The translations under genes were made by a program, and so were the position numbers. A DNA stretch of 64,000 nucleotides, from contig NZ_KB891820.1 of assembly GCF_000373565.1 (NCBI RefSeq), positions 400,647-464,646 on the forward strand, in the 5' to 3' direction. Below, one piece after another: positions 1-9,200 of the stretch. The stretch comes from Streptomyces sp. HmicA12 (GTDB lineage: Bacteria > Actinomycetota > Actinomycetes > Streptomycetales > Streptomycetaceae). Position 1 is the stretch's first letter. Every line of letters begins with the position of its first letter. The notes under the pieces were generated by a model that did no database searches, had not been told where the DNA came from, and saw only the letters and a program-made list of their open reading frames with translations.

Positions 1-1
1 C

Positions 2-964
2 GCGCGTTATCTGGCCAGGCGCCGTGAACTCGGTGTGCTGGAGGCGGGGCGGCGGCTGCTGCGCGGCAGTGGCATCACCACGTATCTCGTGGACACGGGG
101 CTTCCGGGCGATCTCACCGGGCCCGCCGAGATGGCGTCGGCCGGAGAGGCCGAGGCCCACGAGATCATCCGCCTCGAACTACTTGCCGAGCAGGTCGCCG
201 ACACCTCGGGAACCGTCGAATCCTTCCTCGCGAACCTCGCCGAGTCGGTGCACGCCGCGGCCGTCGGAGCCGTCGCCTTCACCTCGGTCGCGGGGGTACG
301 TCACGGACTCGCGCTCGCGCCGCAGCCGCCGGGACCCGGCGAGGTGCGCGGCGCCGTGGGGCGCTGGCTCGCCGGGCGGACGGTGGGGGGACCGGTGACG
401 GACCCCGTCGTGCTGCGCCATCTGCTGTGGATCGCGGTCGCGACCGGGCGGCCCCTCCAGCTGCATGCCGGGCTGGGCGAACCGGGGGCCGTGGTCTCCC
501 CGGTCCGGGCGAACTCGACGACGTGGGGCAGCGCGGACCGCACGGACCCGGTGCTTCTCGCCGACTTCGCGCGGGCCACGGTCGGGCTCGGCACGGATCT
601 CGTCCTGCTGCACGGCTACCCGTATCACCGGCACGCCGCCCATCTGGCCGGGATCTTTCCCCATGTCTACGCGGACCTCGGCCCGGCTCTCGCCCGCACC
701 GGGGCCCGGGCCGCCGCGGTGCTCGCGGAGATCCTGGAGCTGGCCCCGTTCGGCAAGCTCCTCTTCTCCAGCGGCGCACGCGGCCTTCCCGAGCTGCACG
801 TGGTCGGTGCCCGGCTGTTCCGGGAAGCGCTCGGGCGGGTGCTCGGCGGGTGGGTGGCCGACGGGGCGTGGTCGCTCGCGGACGCGCAGCGGGTCGCCGG
901 GATGATCGCGTCGGGCACGGCGCAGCGGGTCTACGGACTCGCCGCTATGGGCGCAGACGGCTGA
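2..964 (+). CDS. Amidohydrolase-family protein, 5' end missing
   Basis: The reading frame is open from base 2, so the gene starts outside the window; a GTG at 35 is inside the protein. The visible 320 residues look like the C-terminal part of a metal-dependent amidohydrolase (Amidohydro_2 type). They include a strand ending LLHGYPYHRHAAHL, a VYADLGPAL segment and a late KLLFSSGARGLPELH stretch, which resemble the metal-site strands of this TIM-barrel family. The substrate cannot be read from the sequence. The last 20 bases overlap the end of the convergent MarR gene. Family assignment is fairly safe; function is unknown. Confidence 0.72.
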   Translation, partial: ARYLARRRELGVLEAGRRLLRGSGITTYLVDTGLPGDLTGPAEMASAGEAEAHEIIRLELLAEQVADTSGTVESFLANLAESVHAAAVGAVAFTSVAGVRHGLALAPQPPGPGEVRGAVGRWLAGRTVGGPVTDPVVLRHLLWIAVATGRPLQLHAGLGEPGAVVSPVRANSTTWGSADRTDPVLLADFARATVGLGTDLVLLHGYPYHRHAAHLAGIFPHVYADLGPALARTGARAAAVLAEILELAPFGKLLFSSGARGLPELHVVGARLFREALGRVLGGWVADGAWSLADAQRVAGMIASGTAQRVYGLAAMGADG

Positions 965-1457
965 CCGACTCCGGGGTGAGGTGCCGGGAGAGCACGGCGA
1001 GCGCGTCCGTGACCTCGCGCAGGCGGCCCGCGTCGGCGCCACCGAGTGCGGTGGCCAGCGCCTCGTCGATGCCGGCCGTACGGACCTCGGCCACCCGGTC
1101 GGAGGCCTCGGCGGCCTGCCGGATCAACTGACGCCTGCCGTCGGCGGGATCGGGCGCCGTCTCGACCGACCCGGTCTCCTTGAGCCGGGCCACGGCGCCT
1201 GAGACCTGGCTCTGGGGGAGTCCGGTGCGGGCGGCGATGGCGCCGACGGACGTGTTGTCGTGGGCGTAGACGTCGCTGAGGACGACCAGGACGGCCCTGG
1301 TGCCGCCGCGGAACTGGCCGGACGGACCGGAGCCGGGGGCGGGCTCGGGCAGGGACTCCTCGCCGATCTTCATCAGCGTGCGGCCGAGGAGGAACAGCTC
1401 GACGGGGGTCAGCGAAGGCGTGTCGCTTCCGCTTCCGGTCCGGGATGACGGGCTCAT
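945..1457 (-). CDS. MarR-family transcriptional regulator
   Basis: The protein has 170 residues with a central winged helix-turn-helix (TSVGAIAARTGLPQSQVSGAVARLKETGSV) followed by the DPADGRRQ wing typical of MarR proteins. It is divergent from the alpha/beta hydrolase gene, and the 145-bp interval holds a phased array of GATGCATC-like sites, so it probably represses both genes. On the minus strand TAATAT (bases 1469-1464) ends six bases before the ATG, so the mRNA is probably leaderless. The ligand is unknown. Confidence 0.88.
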   Translation of the reverse strand: MSPSSRTGSGSDTPSLTPVELFLLGRTLMKIGEESLPEPAPGSGPSGQFRGGTRAVLVVLSDVYAHDNTSVGAIAARTGLPQSQVSGAVARLKETGSVETAPDPADGRRQLIRQAAEASDRVAEVRTAGIDEALATALGGADAGRLREVTDALAVLSRHLTPESVSRLRP

Positions 1458-1465
1458 ACGGGGAT

Positions 1466-1535
1466 ATTACATCGAGGATGATGCATCGATTCTGATCCAT
1501 CACTGTTGATGTATCGCTATTGATGCATCGAAATA
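1466..1535. promoter_or_regulatory. Phased 14-bp operator array between marR and hydrolase genes
   Basis: Four sites begin exactly 14 bp apart: GATGCATC (1480), GATCCATC (1494), GATGTATC (1508) and GATGCATC (1522). A weaker site ending CATC lies one period upstream at 1466. The first and last are perfect 8-bp palindromes. The array covers the -10 box of the MarR gene and the -35 box of the hydrolase promoter, which suggests cooperative MarR binding. The regulator assignment is inferred from position. Confidence 0.72.
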
Positions 1536-1548
1536 GATGGAGTACGGT
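1520..1548 (+). promoter_or_regulatory. Candidate promoter of the alpha/beta hydrolase gene
   Basis: TTGATG (1520-1525) and TACGGT (1543-1548) are separated by 17 bp. The -35 box overlaps the last repeat of the operator array. Transcription would begin near 1555, about 48 bases before the ATG. Confidence 0.5.
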
Positions 1549-1602
1549 GAAGGTGTTCGGCGGCGAACGGCGCCGTCCGGCGCATTTCACCTGGGGGGTT
1601 CG

Positions 1603-2418
1603 ATGTTTCTCACCGTCGACGGGGCCAAGCTCTACTACGAGGTCCGGGGGAGCGGTCCGCTGCTGCTGATCGCGCAGAGCGGGGAAGGCGACGCCGGGCG
1701 CAGCGTGGATCTGGTCGACCGGCTCGTCGACCGGTACACGGTGGTGACGTACGACCGCCGGGGCCTGTCCCGCAGCGAGCGCGCCGAGCGGGGTAGGGAT
1801 GTGCGGCTGACGCAGCACGCGGACGACGTGCACCGTTTGTTGGCCGAGCTGACCGACGAGCCCGCGCTGATGCTCGGCTGCAGCATGGGTGCGTCGATCG
1901 GGCTGCACCTCGCGCTGCGGCATCCGGAGCAGTTGGCGACGCTCGTCGCCCATGAGCCTGTGTCGCCCGCGCTGTTGCCCGCCGACCGCAGGGCCCATCA
2001 CGTCCAGGAGCTGGTCGCTCTGCGGCAGGTTCACCGGGACGGCGGGCTCCAGGCGGCCTTTCCGGAGATGGCCCGTGTGCTTGGGATCGACCCGTTGCGT
2101 CAGGAGACCGAGCCGGACCTCACGCCGATGCCGCTCACCCCGCAGCGCGTGGCGAACTTCGCGTTCTTCATCGAGCGGGATTTCACCGCGGTCGTCCAGG
2201 CGGAGCTGGACGTCGACATGCTCGCCCGGTCCGCCGTGCGCATCGTGCCGGCGGTGGGGCGGGCCACGCCTCCCGAGGTCTTCGACCGGCGGTGCGCCTT
2301 GGAGCTCGCGCGGATACGAGAGGTGGAGGCCGAGGAGTTCCCCGGCGGGCACAACGGGAACACGACGCACCCGCAGGCGTACGCGGCCCGCCTCGAGGAG
2401 GTCCTCCGTGACGAATGA
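1603..2418 (+). CDS. Alpha/beta-fold hydrolase
   Basis: The protein has 271 residues. It has the usual N-terminal strand with an oxyanion region (GSGPLLLIAQSGEG), a YDRRGLSRSE turn, and the nucleophile elbow GCSMG with serine in the G-x-S-x-G position; a late GGHNGNTT segment supplies the probable catalytic histidine. ATG 1603 is preferred over the in-frame start at 1537 because a GGGGGG Shine-Dalgarno-like run lies just before it and homology begins with MFLTVDGAKLYYEV. It is probably controlled by the divergent MarR regulator and may act on that regulator's ligand, which is inference. Confidence 0.87.
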   Translation: MFLTVDGAKLYYEVRGSGPLLLIAQSGEGDAGRSVDLVDRLVDRYTVVTYDRRGLSRSERAERGRDVRLTQHADDVHRLLAELTDEPALMLGCSMGASIGLHLALRHPEQLATLVAHEPVSPALLPADRRAHHVQELVALRQVHRDGGLQAAFPEMARVLGIDPLRQETEPDLTPMPLTPQRVANFAFFIERDFTAVVQAELDVDMLARSAVRIVPAVGRATPPEVFDRRCALELARIREVEAEEFPGGHNGNTTHPQAYAARLEEVLRDE

Positions 2419-2488
2419 GGCGGCAAGGCCCCTGTCGGTCCCGGCGGCGGCCTCGGTCCCTGCTGCGGGCCGAGCGGGCCGGCGGTCC

Positions 2489-3484
2489 TCAGACCGTCGA
2501 CAGCTCCGAGTCCGCCTGCGCCGGTACGTCCACCGTTGCCTCCGGGCGCTCACGCAGCGACAGGACCACGCGCAGCACGCCGATCCACACCAGCGCCGAG
2601 CCCATCATGTGCAGGCCGACGAGGATCTCGGGGAGGTCGGTGAAGTACTGGACGTAGCCGATGACGCCCTGGGCCAGGAGGATCAGGAAGAGATCCCGGG
2701 TGCGGTGCAGGGGGCCCTTGGGGGCGTCGACCGCCTTGAGGACGAACCAGAGGGCGAAGGTCAGCGTCACCACGATCCAGGCCAGGACCGCGTGCAGCTT
2801 GGTGACCGTCTCCCAGTCCAGCGGCATGCGCGGGACGTCACTGGAGTCGCCTGCGTGCGGACCCGCGCCGGTCACGACGGTGCCGACCAGGATGAGCAGG
2901 GCGGCCGCCAGAACCAGGAACCAGACCAGCTGCTTGATCGACTTGCCGACCAGCGGCCGGGGCGCGGCGTCGCCCTCGCGGGTGCGCTGCCACATCACGA
3001 CGGCGACCGTGAGGAGCGCGGTCGTCAGGACGAAGTGGGCCGCGACCGTGTACGGGTTGAGGCCGACCAGGACGACGATGCCGCCCAGGACCGCGTTGCC
3101 CATGACGACCCAGAACTGGGTCCAGCCGAGCCGGGTCAGCGAGCGGCGCCACGGCTTCTGCGAGCGGGCGGCGATGATCGCCCAGCCGACCGCGGCGCAC
3201 AGCACGTACGTCAGCATGCGGTTGCCGAACTCGATGGCTCCGTGGAAGCCCATCTCGCTCGTCGCGGTCAGCGACTGATCGGTGCACTTCGGCCATGTCG
3301 GGCAGCCGAGGCCCGAGCCGGTCAGGCGCACCGCGCCACCGGTGACGACGATGACCACCGTCATGACGACGGCGGACAGGGCCGCGCGCTGGACGGTCCG
3401 CGGAGTGGGAGTCCAGCGTTCGGCGATGAAGGCGAGCGGATTGCGCACCGCCTGGACGGCGTCGGCGCGGGTCAGGTTTGGCAC
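2489..3484 (-). CDS. ctaA: Heme A synthase (CtaA/COX15 family)
   Basis: This 331-residue integral membrane protein converts heme O to heme A for cytochrome c oxidase. It has about eight hydrophobic segments, the GGAVRLTGSGLGCPTWPKC motif with the paired cysteines found in many CtaA proteins (residues 49-67), and a later AIEFGNRM segment carrying the conserved glutamate and arginine. It lies downstream of an ABC-2 exporter on the same strand but is separated from it by about 150 bp, so it probably has its own promoter. Start ATG 3484 fits the family N-terminus. Confidence 0.93.
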   Translation of the reverse strand: MPNLTRADAVQAVRNPLAFIAERWTPTPRTVQRAALSAVVMTVVIVVTGGAVRLTGSGLGCPTWPKCTDQSLTATSEMGFHGAIEFGNRMLTYVLCAAVGWAIIAARSQKPWRRSLTRLGWTQFWVVMGNAVLGGIVVLVGLNPYTVAAHFVLTTALLTVAVVMWQRTREGDAAPRPLVGKSIKQLVWFLVLAAALLILVGTVVTGAGPHAGDSSDVPRMPLDWETVTKLHAVLAWIVVTLTFALWFVLKAVDAPKGPLHRTRDLFLILLAQGVIGYVQYFTDLPEILVGLHMMGSALVWIGVLRVVLSLRERPEATVDVPAQADSELSTV

Positions 3485-3527
3485 GGGCCCATCGTAGGGG
3501 GCCGCTTGTGCGCCGCTTCACGAGGGG

Positions 3528-3562
3528 GACGTAACTGCGGAATCTGTGACGGGAGTTACGTC
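3528..3562. promoter_or_regulatory. Inverted repeat upstream of ctaA
   Basis: GACGTAACT (3528-3536) and AGTTACGTC (3554-3562) are perfect 9-bp arms separated by 17 bp. The repeat starts 44 bp before the ctaA start, between it and the end of the ABC permease gene. It could be a regulator site for ctaA or part of a terminator for the upstream operon; no T-run follows it. Confidence 0.4.
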
Positions 3563-3635
3563 ACGGTGGCGGTATGCCGGGTCACACGCCGCGATGCGGA
3601 CCGGCCCCACGGATGGGCGCGGGCCGACGCGCGCG

Positions 3636-4421
3636 TCACTCCCAGCGGAAGAAGCGGGCCGCCGCGCCGAGGCCGAGGACCGCCCACACCGCGAGGATGC
3701 CGAGGTCGCCCCAGGGCATCGAGGCACCGTGCTGGAGGACGTCGCGCAGGCCGTCGGAGAGCGCGGCGATGGGGAGCAGGCCGAGCACGTTCTGGGCGGC
3801 GTCCGGGAACTTGTCCAGCGGCACGATGACGCCGCCGCCCACGAGGAGGAGCAGGAAGACCAGGTTCGCCGCGGCGAGCGTGGCCTCTGCCTTCAAGGTG
3901 CCGGCCATCAGCAGGCCGAGGCCCGAGAAGGCCGCCGTGCCGAGGACGAGGAGGAGCAGGACGGCGAAGGGGTTCCCGTGCGGGGACCAGCCGAGTGCGA
4001 ACGCGATGACCGTGAGGAGGACGACCTGGAGGATCTCGGTGACCAGGACCGAGAGGGTCTTGGCCGTCATCAGGCCCCAGCGGGGCAGAGGGGAGGCGCC
4101 GAGCCGCTTGAGGACGCCGTAGCGACGCTCGAAGCCCGTCGCGATGGCCTGGCCGGTGAACGCCGTGGACATCACGGCGAGCGCGAGGATGCCGGGGGCG
4201 AGGAAGTCGACCGCCTTGCCCGCGCCGGTGTCGACGATGTCGACCGACGAGAACAGGACCAGCAGAAGGGTGGGGATGACGACCGTGAGCAGCAGCTGTT
4301 CGCCGTTGCGCAGCAGCATCTTCGTCTCGAGCACGGCCTGCGCCGCGATCATGCGGGGCAGCGGGGCGGCTCCCGGGGCCGGGGTGTACGTGCCGGGGGC
4401 CAACCGGTCGGTCGTGCTCAT
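3636..4421 (-). CDS. ABC-2 type transporter permease
   Basis: The 261-residue protein has six hydrophobic segments (for example LLLTVVIPTLLLVLF and WGLMTAKTLSVLVTEILQVVLLTV) and the general layout of DrrB-like ABC-2 permeases. The start ATG overlaps the stop of the ATPase gene by four bases (ATGA), so the two subunits are translationally coupled. The substrate is unknown; position next to ctaA and the suf region is conserved in Streptomyces as far as I recall. Confidence 0.88.
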   Translation of the reverse strand: MSTTDRLAPGTYTPAPGAAPLPRMIAAQAVLETKMLLRNGEQLLLTVVIPTLLLVLFSSVDIVDTGAGKAVDFLAPGILALAVMSTAFTGQAIATGFERRYGVLKRLGASPLPRWGLMTAKTLSVLVTEILQVVLLTVIAFALGWSPHGNPFAVLLLLVLGTAAFSGLGLLMAGTLKAEATLAAANLVFLLLLVGGGVIVPLDKFPDAAQNVLGLLPIAALSDGLRDVLQHGASMPWGDLGILAVWAVLGLGAAARFFRWE

Positions 4422-5341
4422 CCGCGCAGCTCCTTGCCGGTCAGTTCCAGGAATACGTCTTCGAGGGTGTGCCGCTCGACGGAGATCTTCTCCGGCATCA
4501 CGCCGTGCTGGGCGCACCAGGAGGTGACCGTCGCCAGGAGCTGCGGGTCGACCTGGCCGCTGACCCGGTAGGAGCCGGGGGTCAGTTCGGCGGCCGCGGA
4601 GTCGGTGGGCAGGGCCTTGAGCAGCGAGCCGACGTCGAGTCCCGGGCGACCGCTGAAACGCAGGGTGTTCTCGGCGCCGCCGCGGCACAGCTGCTCGGGG
4701 GAGCCCTGGGCGATGACCTGGCCCGCGTCGACGATCGCGACGTCGTCGGCGAGCTGTTCGGCCTCGTCCATGTAGTGGGTGGTGAGGATGACGGAAACGC
4801 CGTCGCGGCGCAGATCGCGGACGAGGTCCCAGGTCGCGTGACGTGCCTGCGGGTCGAGGCCCGCGGTCGGCTCGTCGAGGAAGACCAGTTCGGGGCGGCC
4901 GACGACGGCCATCGCGAGGGCGAGGCGCTGCTGCTGGCCGCCGGACAGACGCCGGTAGGTGGTGCGTCCGCAGCTGTCGAGGCCGAGGCGCTCGATGAGG
5001 GCGTCCACGTCGAGCGGGTGGGCGTGCAGCTTGGCGACGTGGTGCAGCATCTCGTCGGCACGGGCGCCGGAGTAGACGCCGCCCGACTGCAGCATCACGC
5101 CGATGCGCGGGCGCAGCTTCGCGGACTGCTTCACCGGGTCGAGGCCGAGGACGCGGACGGTGCCGGAGTCCGGCCTGCGGTAGCCCTCGCAGGTCTCGAT
5201 GGTGGTGGTCTTGCCCGCGCCGTTGGGGCCGAGGACGGCCGTGATGCCGGGGGCGGCGGTGAGGTCGAGACCGTCGACCGCGGTTTTGTCTCCGTACCGC
5301 TTCACCAGTGAGGTGATGTGGACGACGGGCTCGCTTTCCAT
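4418..5341 (-). CDS. ABC transporter ATP-binding protein (DrrA-like)
   Basis: This is a 307-residue ATPase with Walker A GPNGAGKTT, Q-loop, the ABC signature LSGGQQQRLALAMA, Walker B LVFLDEPTAGLDP and the switch histidine in TTHYMDEAEQL. The C-terminal extension ending in RHTLEDVFLELTGKELRG is typical of the exporter subfamily that pairs with ABC-2 permeases. A TTG at 5350 could add three residues; ATG 5341 (MESEPVVHI) is preferred. It forms an operon with the following permease. Confidence 0.9.
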   Translation of the reverse strand: MESEPVVHITSLVKRYGDKTAVDGLDLTAAPGITAVLGPNGAGKTTTIETCEGYRRPDSGTVRVLGLDPVKQSAKLRPRIGVMLQSGGVYSGARADEMLHHVAKLHAHPLDVDALIERLGLDSCGRTTYRRLSGGQQQRLALAMAVVGRPELVFLDEPTAGLDPQARHATWDLVRDLRRDGVSVILTTHYMDEAEQLADDVAIVDAGQVIAQGSPEQLCRGGAENTLRFSGRPGLDVGSLLKALPTDSAAAELTPGSYRVSGQVDPQLLATVTSWCAQHGVMPEKISVERHTLEDVFLELTGKELRG

Positions 5342-6044
5342 GGTGGCCAAGTCTAGGGACGAGCGGAGGGGTGCCAGGGGCCGGGGGCCGTGGCGAGGGG
5401 ACTCGGGGGTGACGGATGCGGATCGTGACGTTGGGTGACGTTGCGGGCGAGGCGTGAGTGGGTCGGGGGTGAGGTTGCGCCGGACATTGCCCGGTTGTGT
5501 GCGTACCGGTGTGGCCGAGGGGTCTGATCCCGACGCGCGGGGTGGCCTGGCGGAGCAGGGGCTCGCGGTGACGGTTCCGGATCTCGGGGGCCGGTGCCGG
5601 TGCCGGTGAAGGTGCCGGTGACGGCCGTGGGCCTGGCGTGCGTCGCGCCGGACCGGGCTGGCCCCGGCGCTCGGAGGTCATGATCGCCGACGCCTCGCCG
5701 ACGCCTCGCCGACGCCTCGCCGACGCCTCGGCGATGGCGACGGCGGTGCTGGTCGGCACCGAGGTGCCCGGGGCGAGGCCGGGTAGCGGTCGGCATGCTG
5801 CTGTGCGGCGTGCGGCTGTGCGGCTGTGCGGCGTGCGGAGGCCGGAGAGTGCGGGCTGTGTGGCGTCCCGGCGTGTCCGGTTCGGCCGCCCGGACGGTCG
5901 GTTGGCGGGTGTGCGTCATGTCGGCATCTCGCCAGTCGTGCAAGCCCGTTGACCTGGTGAGCCGCTCCCATACTTCTGGCGTGGTCCCTGTTTCGCGTGT
6001 GTCCCGTGGGTGCTTCACGGGGTTCCTGAGAAGGAGAGTGCGTG
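5342..6044. other. Intergenic region with low-complexity GC-rich repeats
   Basis: About 700 bp between the ABC ATPase and the signal-peptide-like reading frame. No frame here looks like a real gene. It holds several short tandem repeats: the 11-bp repeat at 5684-5727, GGTGCC-type repeats near 5590-5625, and TGCGGC-type repeats near 5810-5840. It may be the junction of an insertion between the ABC genes and sufR. Confidence 0.6.
5684..5727. repeat. Tandem repeat, 4 x 11 bp
   Basis: Four identical head-to-tail copies of TCGCCGACGCC, followed by a decayed fifth (TCGGCGATGGC). The unit is not a multiple of three, consistent with non-coding DNA. Confidence 0.9.
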
Positions 6045-6137
6045 TTGAGACCAGTTCCCTCGCGGCGGCGTAGCGGCCTCGCTGCCCTGCTGTCTTGTGT
6101 CATGCGCCTGCCACTTTTGGGTCTGTCGCCCGCGTAG
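6045..6137 (+). pseudogene. Signal-peptide-like 30-codon frame, relic or leader of the subtilase genes
   Basis: A TTG start follows a good AGGAGA site (6032-6037) at 7 bp. The encoded peptide begins MRPVPSRRRSGLAALL and ends LPLLGLSPA before a TAG. It lines up along its whole length with the signal peptide of the downstream subtilase (MRQQAPRRRGLLAVAL...GVPLIGAVPA). After the TAG the frame reads on through ten small, Ala/Pro-rich residues before the next stop. It is either the stump of a third tandem subtilase gene or a translated leader peptide. Confidence 0.5.
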
Positions 6138-6278
6138 GCCGCCCCGCCCGAGCCGGCCACGCCGCGCTGACCAAGGCGGCCCCTTCACGGTCCACGCCCC
6201 CGGTCCCGCCTGTTCCGGCCCGGTTCTGCCCGTCCCTGTCCACCCGGCAATCACCTTTCTGCGAAAGCGAGTTCCTAC

Positions 6279-9200
6279 GTGAGACAGCAAGCACCGAGAC
6301 GGCGCGGCCTGTTGGCCGTCGCGCTCACCGTGGCGTTGGGGGTGCCGCTCATCGGCGCGGTGCCCGCCGTCGCCGACCCCACGCCGCAGCCCGCGAACGC
6401 CCTGCGGGCCAAGGGCGAGCCCAAGGTTCTTCGCCAGCTCGACAAGCCCGGCGCCGACGGCACCACGACCTTCTGGGTGCAGCTCGACGCGCAGGCCGAC
6501 ACCTCGGCCGCGCGGAAGGCGAAGAAGAAGGCCGACAAGGGCCGCGCCGTCATCAAGGCCAAGAAGGAGCGAGCGACGGCGTCCCAGGGAGAGCTGAAGG
6601 CCCTGCTGAAGAAGTCCGGCGCGCACTTCACCTCGTACTGGATCAGCAACACCGTCAAGGTGACCGGGGACAAGGCGCTCGCGGAGAAGATCGCCGCTCG
6701 GCCCGAGGTCGAAGCCATCGCGGCCGACAAGGTGCTGAAGCTGCCCGACGACCGGACCGCCGAAGAGCAGCCGCAGGCCGCCGGCGGCGTCGAGTGGAAC
6801 ATCGACAGCATCAACGCGCCCAAGGTGTGGGACGACCTGGGTGACCGCGGTGACGGTGTCGTCATCGCCAACATCGACACCGGCGTCGACTACCAGCACC
6901 CGACGCTCGCCGGGAGTTACCGGGGCCTGAAGGCCGACGGGACGTACGACCACGACCACAACTGGTTCGACGCCACCGCCACCTGTCCCGAACAGGAACC
7001 CTGCGACGACCACGGGCACGGCAGCCACACCATGGGCACGATGGTCGGCGACGACGGTGACGGCGACCGGATCGGTGTCGCGCCGGGCGCACGGTGGATC
7101 GCCGCCAAGGGCTGCACCGTCTCAGGCTGCCCGCAGGACGCGCTGCTCGCCGCCGGACAGTGGATCCTCGCCCCGACCGACCGCACCGGCCAGGACCCGC
7201 GCCCCGACCTCGCCCCCGACGTGGTCAACAACTCCTGGGGCGCCGACGTCCTCGACACCTGGTACGAGTCGATGGTCCAGGCATGGGTGGACGCGGGCAT
7301 CTTCCCGGCGTTCTCGAACGGCAACAACGGCCCCGACTGCGCCACGGTCGGATCCCCGGGCGCGTACCCCAACACCTATGCCTCCGGGGCCTACGACAGC
7401 GACGGCGACATCGCCTCGTTCTCCGCGCGCGGCGCAGGTGAGGACGGCGCCGTCAAGCCGGACATCGCCGCACCCGGCGTGGACATCCGCTCGGCCGCGC
7501 CCGGTGGGGGCTACGCCGTCATGTCCGGTACGTCGATGGCCTCGCCGCACACCGCCGCGACCGTCGCCCTGATGTGGTCGGTTTCCCCGGCGATCCGTGG
7601 CGACGTAGCAGCCACCGAGCGGCTCCTCGACAGGACCGCCCACGACGTTCCCGACCTCACCTGCGGCGGCACCGCCGCGAACAACAATGTCTTCGGTGAG
7701 GGCCGGCTCGACGCGTACGCGGCCGTCGCAGCCACGCCGCGCGGCCCGCTGGGCGGCCTCATCGGTGCCGTCACCGCCGACGGCGCGCCGCTCGCCGGAG
7801 CCACCGTCGACCTCACCGGCCCCATGGACGCCACCGTCAACACCCGCGACGACGGCACCTACAGCCTGCCGAAACTGATGGTCGGCGACTACCAGGTGAA
7901 GGTCTCCAAGTACGGCTACCGGCCCGCCGAGTCCACCGTCACCATCACCGAGGGCTCCACCGCCACCCGCGACCTCGCCCTCGACACCGCCCCCACGGGC
8001 ACCCTGTCCGGCACCGTACGCACCACGAGCGGCCCGGAGGCCGGCGCGAAGATCGAGGTGGCCGGAGCTCCCGCCGACACCACCACGACCACCGGGGGCG
8101 ACGGCTCGTACACGCTGCAACTGCCTTCCGGCACCTATCAGTTGACGATCACGCCGAACAGTCGGTGTGCCGCGATCGGGGCGTTCACCGTCGAGGTCAC
8201 CGCGGGCGACTCCGGCAAGGACCTCGAACTGCCCAGCCGCACCGACAAGTTCGGCACGACCTGCACGGAGGCGCACGAGGAGGACTTCCCCTCCGGCGAC
8301 ACCAAGCTGAACACGAGCAGTCCCTACTCCGGCAACGCCACGGTCAACCTGCCCTTCCCGGTGGCGCTGTACGGCAAGACGTACACCAAGGCTTCGGCGA
8401 ACATCGAGGGCTACCTGACCTTCGAAACGCCCGTCAACATGTCCACGAACCACACGCTGCCGTACACCGCGTATCCGAACGGCTCCCTCTATCCGTTCTG
8501 GGACGATCTCCAACTGGCCACCGACAGCGGCGCGATGTACTGGAGCACGCGCGGTGCCGCCCCGCACCGCGAGGTCGTCGTCGAGTGGCGCGGGGCCGTG
8601 CCCAGCGCCGCCCGCACCCAGAAGCTCGACTTCTCCGTCGTGATCGGCGAGGACGGCACGTACTCCTACCACTATCGCAACCAGGTCGGCGACACCTACG
8701 CGCGCGGCCTGAGCGCGACCATCGGCGCGGAGAACGCGGACGGCACCGACGCGCTCACCTACTCCTACAACCAGGCCGCGGTGGACAACGGCACCGTGCT
8801 GACGTTCCGGCCCTCGCGTAGCGCCGCCCTGACCGGCACCGTCACCGACGCGAACGACTCCAAGGCGCTCGCCGGAGCCACCGTCACCGTCCGCCGCGAC
8901 GGCACACAGGTTGCCACCGGCACCACCGGCGCGGCCGGCACCTACCTGGTGCAGGTCCCGGCCACCGGCGAGCCGGCCGACTACGAGGTCACCATCGGCG
9001 CCGCGCACTACACCGCAGACACCCGCACCGTCGCGCTCGCCGCCGGGTCCGCCGAGCGGGTCTCCGCGCGACTGACCACCGGCAAGATCGACGTCACCCC
9101 GAACACCGCCACGACCGTCGTCGTCCCCGCCGAGCAGAGCAGGCAGCGCACGATCACCCTCACCAACTCCGGTTCCACGACGTCCTATTCGGTTACGGAG

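Noticed and set aside
5353..6018. 221-codon minus-strand frame in the gap before the subtilases
   Set aside because: Pro/His/Arg/Thr-rich, runs through tandem repeats, has no ribosome-binding site and resembles no family.
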